A stretch of DNA of 7,593 nt from an uncultured Eubacteriales bacterium. Lineage in GTDB: Bacteria > Bacillota > Clostridia > Lachnospirales > Lachnospiraceae. Under the pieces are notes generated by a model. The model searched no databases. It saw only the letters and a program-made list of their open reading frames with translations, and was not told where the DNA came from. Shown piece by piece: positions 1 through 6,631 of the stretch. A program made the translations under genes and the position numbers. Positions within the stretch are counted from its first letter, which is position 1. Each line of letters opens with the position of its first letter. Location of the stretch: positions 1 through 7,593 of the forward strand of contig USSL01000078.1 of NCBI GenBank assembly GCA_900557175.1, in the 5' to 3' direction.

Positions 1-1522
1 CTGCCAGTGCCACGGCCTCTTTCATTGTCGAGCCCGGATGGGACGACATCAGATACGGCACAAGATATTGCTTCTTGCCAAGCGCATCATTGATCTGTTT
101 ATATTTTTTAATAAACCGCTGATACACACTGTTTTCCGGCTTGCCCATCTTAGAAAGCACCGCATCTGAAATATGCTCCGGCGCCACTTTAAGCTGTCCG
201 GACACATGATACTGGCAAAGCTCACGCATAAAAGTATCATCCTTATCCGCCATCAGATAGTCAAAACGGATACCGGAACGGATAAACACCTTCTTCACTC
301 CCGGAAGGGCACGCAATTTTCTGAGAAGCGCTAAATAATCCGTATGATCTACGGTCAGATTGGCACACGGTTTCGGAAACAGGCACTGCTTATTCGGACA
401 AACGCCCTTTGTCAGCTGCTTTTCACATGATGTATGGCGGAAATTTGCGGTAGGACCGCCCACATCGTGAATGTAGCCTTTAAAATCCGAATCCCACTGA
501 AACTGTTCTGCCTCCTTCAGCAGCGACTCATGGCTTCTCGTCTGAATAATACGCCCCTGATGAAAGGTCAGGGCACAAAAGCTGCAGCCGCCAAAACAGC
601 CTCTGTTGCTGACTAAACTAAACTTCACTTCGGAAATTGCCGGCACACCGCCGTCCTTATCATACATCGGATGCCATGTACGCATATAATTTAATGCATA
701 AACTCTGTCCATCTCGCTTGTTGACAGCGGTTTTGCTGCCGGATTCTGTACAACATATTCATGGTCTGTATAGCGTTCCACAAGTCTTTTGCCCGAAAAC
801 GGATCTGTATTTGTATATTGAATATAAAAGCTCTTTGCATACGTTTTTTTATCGCTTGCAATCGCTTCATAATCCGGAAGCCGTATATAATCATACACAC
901 TGTCAAGATTTTTTGTCTTAAATACAGTGCCGTCTATAAATGTAATGTCTTTCACAGCAATGCCTGCGTTTAATGCATCGGCGACCTCCACAATTGAACG
1001 CTCGCCCATACCATAGAGCAGTAAATCCGCGCTGCTGTCAAGCAATACCGAACGCTTCATCGAATCGCTCCAATAATCATAATGGCCGAGACGGCGCAGG
1101 CTCGCCTCAATGCCGCCGATAATCACCGGTACATCCTTATACGTCTGACGAATAAGATTGCCGTAAACGACCGTCGCATAATCCGGACGCTTGCCATAAA
1201 CGCCGCCCGGCGTATAAGAGTCATCGTGACGCCTTTTCTTTGATACCGTATAATGATTCACCATGGAATCCATATTTCCGGCGCTGATTAAGAAGCCAAG
1301 ACGCGGTTTTCCAAAAACGGCTATACTCTCCTTTTTGCGCCAGTCAGGCTGGGCGATCATACCGACTCTGTAACCGTTTGCCTCAAGGACACGGGTAATA
1401 ATTGCATGTCCGAAAGACGGATGATCCACATAGGCATCACCGGATACATAGACAAAATCGACCGCATCCCAGCCTCTTTTTTCCATATCTTCCCTGCATA
1501 CGGGTAAAAAATCTCTGCTCAT
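1..1522 (-). CDS. YgiQ family radical SAM protein (partial, C-terminus beyond window)
   Basis: The reading frame is open from an ATG at 1522 to the left edge, giving 507 codons. The family usually exceeds 600 residues, so the C-terminal part is missing. The radical SAM cluster motif is C309-X3-C313-X2-C316, in the local context [10 protein letters not shown]; these cysteines would bind a [4Fe-4S] cluster and S-adenosylmethionine. The N-terminal half (about residues 15-250) carries family landmarks such as [17 protein letters not shown] second cysteine set follows the core motif: C366, C375, C380 and C386, in the CLFPKPC context typical of YgiQ. The family has no firmly established reaction, so no substrate is proposed. 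The start is supported by a GAGGA ribosome site about 6 nt upstream and by an ATGA overlap with the stop of the HAD gene. It is the last gene of the minus-strand operon seen here; whether the operon continues is not visible. Family assignment is firm, function is unknown. Confidence 0.93.
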   Translation of the reverse strand, partial: MSRDFLPVCREDMEKRGWDAVDFVYVSGDAYVDHPSFGHAIITRVLEANGYRVGMIAQPDWRKKESIAVFGKPRLGFLISAGNMDSMVNHYTVSKKRRHDDSYTPGGVYGKRPDYATVVYGNLIRQTYKDVPVIIGGIEASLRRLGHYDYWSDSMKRSVLLDSSADLLLYGMGERSIVEVADALNAGIAVKDITFIDGTVFKTKNLDSVYDYIRLPDYEAIASDKKTYAKSFYIQYTNTDPFSGKRLVERYTDHEYVVQNPAAKPLSTSEMDRVYALNYMRTWHPMYDKDGGVPAISEVKFSLVSNRGCFGGCSFCALTFHQGRIIQTRSHESLLKEAEQFQWDSDFKGYIHDVGGPTANFRHTSCEKQLTKGVCPNKQCLFPKPCANLTVDHTDYLALLRKLRALPGVKKVFIRSGIRFDYLMADKDDTFMRELCQYHVSGQLKVAPEHISDAVLSKMGKPENSVYQRFIKKYKQINDALGKKQYLVPYLMSSHPGSTMKEAVALA

Positions 1523-2199
1523 CTGAAATCCTCATAAGTTTCATCAAATATTTCATAAAAGCTGCGTATATAATAATCTGACAGCTTCTTTTTTTTATAA
1601 GTATCTTCAATCGAAAATTCATCCTCCACAGCGCATACATTCATGCCGGCAGCCTTTGCCGCCTTGATGCCGTGAACAACATCTTCAAATACAAGACAAT
1701 GATTCGGTGCCACTGAAAGTCTGTCGGCGCATTCAAGATAAATATCCGGTGCCGGCTTACCGTTATGTATATCCTCTCCGGTCACAATCGTCTCAAAATA
1801 TTCACCGATACCGTGTGTTTCCATGACAGCCTCCGTCAGCGCGTTAGAGCTGCTTGTCGCCACGGCACACCGTATTTTATGCTCATATAAAAAATCCAAA
1901 AGTTCTGTGACGCCATCCTTTAGCGGCACATCAAAACGGTATTTTGCCATCGCCATATCATCCCAGTCGGCAATCATCTTTTCGATACTGTCTTCAATAC
2001 CGAACCGCTCTTTAAAATAAACAGCTGTCTGGCGTATGCTGATGCCGCCGATATCCTCCTGAAGTCCCTCAGGCATCTCAAAACCAAAACGGCGCAAATA
2101 TTCCTCGTCAATGTCATGCCACATCCACATGGAATCGACAAGCGTTCCGTCCATATCAAAAATGACGGCCTCAATATTTTTAAACATTTCCTTTTCCAT
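1519..2199 (-). CDS. HAD superfamily hydrolase, subfamily IA (beta-phosphoglucomutase/phosphatase-like)
   Basis: This 226-residue protein has all four HAD motifs: DMDGT with nucleophile D15 and acid/base D17, the TSSS motif II (T115-S118), K148 in GKPAPD, and the acidic pair E172-D173 in VFEDVVHG. A helical cap (about residues 22-90) lies between motifs I and II, as in cap type C1 enzymes. Members act on phosphate monoesters or as phosphosugar mutases; the substrate cannot be read from sequence. The chosen ATG at 2199 has AAGGAAG about 3-6 nt upstream of an ATG pair and overlaps the end of the pseudouridine synthase by 20 nt. A start at 2187 (residue 5 here) would overlap by only 8 nt and begins with the sequence usual for the family, so it is a real alternative. 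A longer frame back to 2295 lies inside the upstream gene and is unlikely. The stop overlaps the YgiQ start as ATGA. Possible roles include clearing phosphorylated metabolites or nucleotides. Confidence 0.93.
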   Translation of the reverse strand: MEKEMFKNIEAVIFDMDGTLVDSMWMWHDIDEEYLRRFGFEMPEGLQEDIGGISIRQTAVYFKERFGIEDSIEKMIADWDDMAMAKYRFDVPLKDGVTELLDFLYEHKIRCAVATSSSNALTEAVMETHGIGEYFETIVTGEDIHNGKPAPDIYLECADRLSVAPNHCLVFEDVVHGIKAAKAAGMNVCAVEDEFSIEDTYKKKKLSDYYIRSFYEIFDETYEDFR

Positions 2200-2935
2200 C
2201 ATTGACTTCCTTACCTGCGGCTTCAAAAAGTGCCGCAATCTCCTCTTTTGTAAGTGCTCTGTACGCACCGCACGGCAGTTTTTCATCAAGCACAAGCGGC
2301 CCCATCGACAGCCGTTTTAAATAAAGCACACGCTTTCCGACAGTCTCAAACATCCGTTTTACCTGATGAAACTTTCCTTCATAAATCTTCACTGTAATCT
2401 CACTGACACATTCGTCCGCTTCTTTTTGCACCGATAAAACTTCAAGCTCTGCCGGAAGCGCCTCAAAATCATTACTGATTGTCAGTCCATCGGCAAATTT
2501 TAAAATATCTTCACCGGTCACCTCGCCCAAAACCTTTGCGTAATAAACCTTTGGCACATGGCTTTTCGGCGATAAAAGACGGTGGGCAAGGGCTCCGTCA
2601 TTTGTAATGAGAAGAAGCCCCTCTGTGTCCTTATCAAGCCGTCCGACCGGAAACAAATCCTTGCGGCGCTTTGAAGCAATTAAATCGAGCACTGTCTTAT
2701 CTTTTCTGTCTTCTGTCGCTGAAACAACGTCTGACGGCTTATGAAGCATATAATATTCTTCCTTCACATAGGAAATGTCCTTGCCGCAGCAAGTCACAGT
2801 CATTGCTTCACTCACTTTAAAGCCCTCATTTTTAATAACCGCACCGTCGACGCTGACACGGCCGCCTTTAATGAGCTTTTTCACCTCACTGCGCGTACCA
2901 ACGCCCATATCTGCCAAAAACTTATCAAGGCGCAT
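2180..2935 (-). CDS. rsuA: RsuA/RluB-family rRNA pseudouridine synthase
   Basis: This 251-residue enzyme should isomerise a specific uridine in rRNA to pseudouridine in the cytoplasm. An N-terminal S4 RNA-binding domain (about residues 1-48, beginning [11 protein letters not shown]) is followed by the catalytic domain. The hallmark GRLDKDTEGLLLITNDG carries the catalytic aspartate D101, and the KFHQVKRMFE-type motif lies towards the C-terminus, both standard for the family. The sequence after the S4 domain (HKPSDVVSATEDRK, then TVLDLI) resembles RsuA, which modifies 16S U516 in E. coli, more than RluB. The exact target nucleotide is inferred. The frame extends to an ATG at 2953, but the S4 domain starts at the tandem ATGs at 2938 and 2935. 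These overlap the stop of the upstream methyltransferase gene as ATGATG, with a weak GGTGG upstream. I use 2935; 2938 would add one Met. It is coupled to the genes on both sides. Confidence 0.95.
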   Translation of the reverse strand: MRLDKFLADMGVGTRSEVKKLIKGGRVSVDGAVIKNEGFKVSEAMTVTCCGKDISYVKEEYYMLHKPSDVVSATEDRKDKTVLDLIASKRRKDLFPVGRLDKDTEGLLLITNDGALAHRLLSPKSHVPKVYYAKVLGEVTGEDILKFADGLTISNDFEALPAELEVLSVQKEADECVSEITVKIYEGKFHQVKRMFETVGKRVLYLKRLSMGPLVLDEKLPCGAYRALTKEEIAALFEAAGKEVNDGKGNV

Positions 2936-4242
2936 CATGACTGCCACCGCCATCCTGCCGGATATTTATTTTTAAGCGTGCCGCGGTTTAACTTACCCCA
3001 GCCTAACGGATAGCCATTGACACAGACAAGATACCAGCCGTTTTCAAGGCTTTCGTCAACCTCAAGCGTCTCGCATTTTAAATACTTGACGGCCTCCGGC
3101 GCCCTGTAATCCAAATCAATAATATGGCTGCAGTCTTCTTTTTTAAGTGCAACACCAAAAGATCCGCTCGGCTCAAATCTATCTTTTTTCAGGTTGCCGA
3201 GATACAGACCGGCCCGAAGCACGCGAAGCCCGCTCGTATCAACCATCGTTTCCGGCATATAATAAACATGGTCTTTTTGTACTTCGATTCTTTCCTCATC
3301 AAAAGTTTTCGTAATAGCGGCCTCTTTTAAAAACTTGTAAAAGCCATCAAGCTTTGCCGTTTTTTTGCACTTATAAGCCACTTTAAAATCATGCTCACAA
3401 GCACCCTTTTTACGAAGCAGCGTCACATAATGGCCCTCGCCCTTGACTTTGTGGGGCCAAAGTCTGACCTCCTTCACAAGTTCAAATTCAGGATGATTTT
3501 CAAGGAAAAATGCTACTGTGCCCTCATCCTCCAGCGGTGAAAATGTACACGTTGAAAATACCATATAGCCGCCCGGCTTTAACATCTGCGCGCCGTAGCC
3601 GGTAATCGCTCTTTGAATCTCACTGTAAACTTCAGGCCCGCTTCTTTCCCAGCTTTCTGTCATAGACGGCTTTTTGTGAAACATCCCTTCGCCCGAACAA
3701 GGGGCATCAATTAAAATTTTATCAAAAAACTCCGAAAACCGGCCGACAAGATTTTTAGGATCCTCACTAATCACAAGACTGTTTGTTACACCGAAAGCCT
3801 CAATATTTTTAAGCAGCGCCTTAGCCCTCGAATAGCTGATATCGTTGCTCACCAAAAGCCCGGTGCCGTTAAGCTTAGCCGCAAGCGCCGTACTTTTTCC
3901 GCCGGGCGCCGCACACATATCAAGCACCTTATCTCCTGCTTCCACCGGAAGCATTCCGGCAGGCATCATAGCGCTCGGTTCCTGTATATAATAAAGTCCC
4001 GCATAATAGAGCGGATTTCTTGAATACTTCTTTGCCGACTCACAATAAAAGCCGTTCTCATTCCATGCCACAGGCTCTAAGTCCTCGCCGGTAAGCGCCA
4101 GATAGTCTTTTGGGCTTATTTTTAACGTATTGACACGCACGCCGCTGTACACCGGCTTATTGTAACTTGCCAAAAATGCCTCATACTCATCACCGAGGAG
4201 TGTTTTCATCGTCTCTATAAATTTCTCAGGTAATTTTATCAT
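2935..4242 (-). CDS. rsmF: RsmF/Nol1/Nop2/Sun-family 16S rRNA (cytosine-C5) methyltransferase
   Basis: This 435-residue S-adenosylmethionine-dependent enzyme should make 5-methylcytosine in 16S rRNA. The N-terminal RNA-binding part (1-100) leads into a Rossmann methyltransferase domain (about 100-280). The SAM-binding motif is [10 protein letters not shown] at 108-117. The two family cysteines are present: C182 in [10 protein letters not shown] (motif IV) and C232 in [15 protein letters not shown] (motif VI). One forms the covalent link to cytosine and the other helps release product. The tail (about 340-435, ending near LGWGKLNRG) fits the C-terminal PUA-like RNA-binding module of RsmF-type proteins. 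E. coli RsmF methylates C1407, and Gram-positive and Thermus relatives also use C1404 or C1400, so the exact site is not predictable here. The start has GGAGG 4 nt upstream and forms an ATGA overlap with the rnhA stop. The downstream end overlaps the pseudouridine synthase start. Length and motifs look intact. Confidence 0.96.
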   Translation of the reverse strand: MIKLPEKFIETMKTLLGDEYEAFLASYNKPVYSGVRVNTLKISPKDYLALTGEDLEPVAWNENGFYCESAKKYSRNPLYYAGLYYIQEPSAMMPAGMLPVEAGDKVLDMCAAPGGKSTALAAKLNGTGLLVSNDISYSRAKALLKNIEAFGVTNSLVISEDPKNLVGRFSEFFDKILIDAPCSGEGMFHKKPSMTESWERSGPEVYSEIQRAITGYGAQMLKPGGYMVFSTCTFSPLEDEGTVAFFLENHPEFELVKEVRLWPHKVKGEGHYVTLLRKKGACEHDFKVAYKCKKTAKLDGFYKFLKEAAITKTFDEERIEVQKDHVYYMPETMVDTSGLRVLRAGLYLGNLKKDRFEPSGSFGVALKKEDCSHIIDLDYRAPEAVKYLKCETLEVDESLENGWYLVCVNGYPLGWGKLNRGTLKNKYPAGWRWQS

Positions 4243-4733
4243 AAATCCTCCGTCAAACTCAAAATTTTATCATCCAGCAGATTGCTGCCGTCGGCTGCCG
4301 TTGTCGCAAGCGTATCGCACCGCTCATTCTGCGGATGGCCGTCATGGCCCTTCACCCATATAAAAGTCACCTGATGGGGCGCCTTTGCCTTTAAAAGCCG
4401 CTGCCACAAGTCCACATTTTTCACAGGTTCATTCTTGCCCCGCTTCCAGCCTTTTTTAATCCAGCCGTCAATCCAGTGTTCATTAAACGCCTTAATCATA
4501 TATTGGGAATCCGAATACAGCTCCACAACACACGGACGATTCAGCGCCTCAAGCGCACGGATAGCCGCCATCAGCTCCATCCTGTTATTTGTCGTCTTTT
4601 TGTATCCGGCCGACAGTTCCTTCACATGAAGCTGCCCTTTCGTATCTGTATATTCAAGCACAGCGCCATAACCGCCCGGACCGTCCGGGTTGCCTCTTGC
4701 CGAGCCATCCGTATATATTCTTACAAACATCAT
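4239..4733 (-). CDS. rnhA: Ribonuclease HI
   Basis: This 164-residue endonuclease should cut the RNA strand of RNA-DNA hybrids, removing R-loops and primer RNA. The length is near the E. coli enzyme. All catalytic residues are present: D9 in [18 protein letters not shown]53 in [11 protein letters not shown]75 in YSDSQY, and H130 and D140 in [15 protein letters not shown]. The basic handle region with several Trp and Lys (about residues 86-103, including [13 protein letters not shown]) is retained, which marks the classic HI type rather than the short archaeal-like type. A longer frame reaches 4769, but that start lies inside the upstream gene. The ATG at 4733 sits 9 nt after a perfect AAGGAGG, so I use it; a second ATG follows at 4730. 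The stop forms an ATGA overlap with the rsmF start. No membrane segment or extra N-terminal hybrid-binding domain is present. Confidence 0.97.
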   Translation of the reverse strand: MMFVRIYTDGSARGNPDGPGGYGAVLEYTDTKGQLHVKELSAGYKKTTNNRMELMAAIRALEALNRPCVVELYSDSQYMIKAFNEHWIDGWIKKGWKRGKNEPVKNVDLWQRLLKAKAPHQVTFIWVKGHDGHPQNERCDTLATTAADGSNLLDDKILSLTEDL

Positions 4734-4742
4734 TTTTAAATT

Positions 4743-4749
4743 CCTCCTT
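4743..4749 (-). promoter_or_regulatory. Ribosome binding site of rnhA, overlapping the upstream stop codon
   Basis: The minus strand reads TAAGGAGG. The TAA stop of the MutS-like gene shares its last two bases with a perfect AAGGAGG. The spacing to the ATG at 4733 is 9 nt. The site decides the rnhA start and suggests that ribosomes finishing the MutS-like gene can reload directly onto rnhA. Confidence 0.85.
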
Positions 4750-6442
4750 ACATCCGCCACTGGCCGCACAGCTCAAAATCAGCCGCCATTTTTGCGGCAC
4801 GGTCAATCAATTCATTCTCAAAACCAATAATACCAAGAAGCTTAATGGCATTTCTTGATACTGCACGGCCTTTATAAAGCTTATAATCAAAAATCACCTG
4901 ATTATTTTCCACTTTTTCCTGAAAATGATAATTATCCCACTCATTTTTAAGCAGCTGTGTCAGCTCAATATCATGCGTTGCTGCAAAGCATATGTCATTC
5001 ATACGTCCGAGGGCGTCTAAAATTTGAGCCGAAGCCGCGATACGCTCAATCGTATTTGTTCCCCGGAGCACCTCGTCGACAAAGCAAAGCATCGGCACCT
5101 TTTTTCCGGCCGCCTCTACAATGCGCTTCAATGACTTGATTTCCACAATAAAATAGCTTTCGCCGCCGCTCAAATTATCCCTGAGCGCCATTGAAGAATA
5201 AACTCTGAAAAAATCAGCCCTGTATGCATCCGCAAGCACTGTATTTATTGTCTGTCCCATAATCGTGTTAATCGCCACGGTTTTCAGAAATGTCGATTTT
5301 CCCGATGCATTGGAGCCTGTTAAAAGAACACTTCGCTTTGTATGAATATCATTGACGACCGGCTCATGAATGAGCGGATGGCAAATACCGCCGGCATCAT
5401 AGCAAAGCGGCCGCTCATCCTGATTTGCCCGCGGCGTCTCAAATACCGGACGGCACCAGTGGCCATCCATCATCGCTCTGTAAGACGCCACTGCAATATC
5501 CATATCAAGCTCGCCGATATAAGCCATCATCCGATCAAGCCCGGCTTCATTCTTTTTGACTGTATGAAGTACAAAATCAAATAAAATGACATCAATGTGA
5601 AACATCATTTTCACATAGTCCATAAACAAATCTAAAAGCGTACCACCCATCTGTGAACCGCTGACAAAAAGCCAGCCAAAACGGCTCATTCGGCGAAACG
5701 GCTTTAAAATTTCCAAAAGCTGGCTGTTTTCATCTTTAAGCACCGGAATATCCATCTGTGCAATTGTCTGCGCGCAATAACTAATGCCCGACATATAAGA
5801 AAAGTTATCAAAAAACGATTTATTTTTATAAGTAAAATAAACAATCATGTTGACAGCAACAAACAAGAGTAACAGTCCCAAAAACTTCATCGGCGCAATA
5901 ATAGTCAGCACAATCGACGTCAAAAGGCCGAGACAGAGCACAACATTCGGCAGTGGATTATGGCGGGGCGCCTCTTTCAGATAGGCAAGATACTGATAAA
6001 CACCCATGTTTTTCATCTTGCCGAGTCGTTTTAAGCTTGTCTGTACCAAAATCCGCTCATCCTCATGTCCTTCAAACCAGCTTATCACCGCATCTCTTTT
6101 TCTCAGAGGCTCCGCTTCATAAAAAGGCTCCCGAAGCGCCGCATAAAGATACTCCTCACCGATGCCTGTCGATGTCTGATTCAGTAATTTGTAAATATCC
6201 TCCATCTCAAGGTCATTCCATGTAATATCATCAATGACATCATTTTGATGCGTCTTATGTTTAAAGTAATAATCAATATACTCGTATCTTCCACTCTCAT
6301 AATTATTCTCCGGCACCTTGCCGTATATCTTCTTAAAATAACTTCGCATCCGCCGCTTTATCGTCACCTTATCATAAATCGTCTTAAAAATAATCAGACC
6401 TATAACAGCCGCAACCGCAGCAATCACCGGCCAATTTTCCAT
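4748..6442 (-). CDS. Membrane-anchored MutS-like ATPase (MutS domain V protein, no mismatch-recognition domain)
   Basis: This 564-residue protein has an N-terminal hydrophobic segment (about 6-20) and a hydrophobic pair (about 164-204), so it is probably an integral membrane protein. Residues 72-140 resemble the MutS core, with a [12 protein letters not shown] stretch. The C-terminal half is a complete MutS ATPase domain: Walker [11 protein letters not shown] (375-384), the DNLSGGES signature (422-429), Walker [11 protein letters not shown] (453-462, with D456 and E457) and the AATHD switch (487-491). There is no MutS domain I and no Phe-X-Glu mismatch motif. It also lacks the Smr nuclease of MutS2 and is much shorter than MutS1 or MutS2 (roughly 780-870 residues). 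It therefore should not be called a mismatch repair protein. Such MutS-related membrane proteins occur in Firmicutes and Bacteroidetes without an assigned role. The start has GGCGG 7 nt upstream. It is the first gene of the operon, followed 14 nt later by rnhA. Confidence 0.93.
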   Translation of the reverse strand: MENWPVIAAVAAVIGLIIFKTIYDKVTIKRRMRSYFKKIYGKVPENNYESGRYEYIDYYFKHKTHQNDVIDDITWNDLEMEDIYKLLNQTSTGIGEEYLYAALREPFYEAEPLRKRDAVISWFEGHEDERILVQTSLKRLGKMKNMGVYQYLAYLKEAPRHNPLPNVVLCLGLLTSIVLTIIAPMKFLGLLLLFVAVNMIVYFTYKNKSFFDNFSYMSGISYCAQTIAQMDIPVLKDENSQLLEILKPFRRMSRFGWLFVSGSQMGGTLLDLFMDYVKMMFHIDVILFDFVLHTVKKNEAGLDRMMAYIGELDMDIAVASYRAMMDGHWCRPVFETPRANQDERPLCYDAGGICHPLIHEPVVNDIHTKRSVLLTGSNASGKSTFLKTVAINTIMGQTINTVLADAYRADFFRVYSSMALRDNLSGGESYFIVEIKSLKRIVEAAGKKVPMLCFVDEVLRGTNTIERIAASAQILDALGRMNDICFAATHDIELTQLLKNEWDNYHFQEKVENNQVIFDYKLYKGRAVSRNAIKLLGIIGFENELIDRAAKMAADFELCGQWRM

Positions 6443-6482
6443 TTCCGAACCGCCTGCCTTTCCATTTTTGTTTTAAACCAAA

Positions 6483-6523
6483 GGTAGCGTCAGTGGACAA
6501 GGGGCAACACGGCTGACGCTATC
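6483..6523 (-). repeat. 11-bp inverted repeat at the probable 5' end of the operon transcript
   Basis: The arms TAGCGTCAG (6485-6493) and CTGACGCTA (6513-6521) are perfect over 9 bp. They extend outward by one G.U pair and one G-C pair to 6483 and 6523, and the loop is 19 nt. On the minus strand the repeat begins about 4 nt after the -10 box, so it would either form a hairpin at the extreme 5' end of the mRNA or serve as an operator over the start site. No T-run follows either arm (minus side reads ACCTTTGGTTT), so it is not a standard intrinsic terminator. I do not recognise it as a known riboswitch or T-box. Confidence 0.7.
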
Positions 6524-6526
6524 AAT

Positions 6527-6556
6527 AGTATAACACATAAATACAGACTGCCACAA
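6527..6556 (-). promoter_or_regulatory. Predicted sigma-A promoter of the minus-strand operon
   Basis: On the minus strand a -10 box TATACT (6532-6527) is preceded directly by TGT, giving an extended -10. A weak -35 TTGTGG (6556-6551) lies 18 bp upstream. The predicted start is near 6520, about 78 nt upstream of the MutS-like ATG. The match rests mostly on the -10 element, so confidence is moderate. Confidence 0.6.
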
Positions 6557-6567
6557 GCAAAAAGCGA

Positions 6568-6596
6568 TTGTAAAAGGGGAATCGGCGTTTTATAAT
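6568..6596 (+). promoter_or_regulatory. Predicted sigma-A promoter of the amidohydrolase gene
   Basis: TTGTAA (6568-6573) and a consensus TATAAT (6591-6596) are separated by exactly 17 bp. The predicted start near 6603 gives a short leader of about 30 nt. The leader contains GGAGGG (6621-6626), 5 nt before the ATG at 6632. The -35 of this promoter lies about 12 bp from the -35 of the opposing promoter, so polymerases could compete at the two sites. Confidence 0.8.
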
Positions 6597-6631
6597 GAAA
6601 GTATGAATGTAACACGGAATGGAGGGTTATT

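Noticed and set aside
637..973. Open frames of 70-94 codons on the plus strand opposite ygiQ.
   Set aside because: They lie entirely antisense to a well-supported radical SAM gene, have no ribosome site or recognisable domain, and fit chance openness opposite a coding strand.
1585..1596. An A8G run in the HAD coding strand (AAA AAA AAG) that resembles a -1 ribosomal frameshift site near the gene end, in the frame of the downstream ygiQ gene.
   Set aside because: Reading on in the -1 frame meets a TGA at 1553-1555, well before the ygiQ ATG at 1522, so no fusion would form. The run encodes an ordinary lysine-rich stretch.
2296..2953. Longer starts for several genes (2295 for the HAD gene, 2953 for the pseudouridine synthase, 4769 for rnhA).
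   Set aside because: Each would add residues encoded inside the upstream gene and outside the known domain, while a start with better spacing or an ATGA overlap sits next to the domain.
4748..6442. Calling the large MutS-like gene a mismatch repair mutS or a mutS2.
   Set aside because: It lacks domain I with the mismatch-reading motif, lacks an Smr nuclease domain, is only 564 residues and carries membrane segments.
6483..6523. The inverted repeat as an intrinsic terminator.
   Set aside because: No T-run follows either arm, and on the plus strand the site lies upstream of the amidohydrolase promoter with no plus-strand gene ending there.
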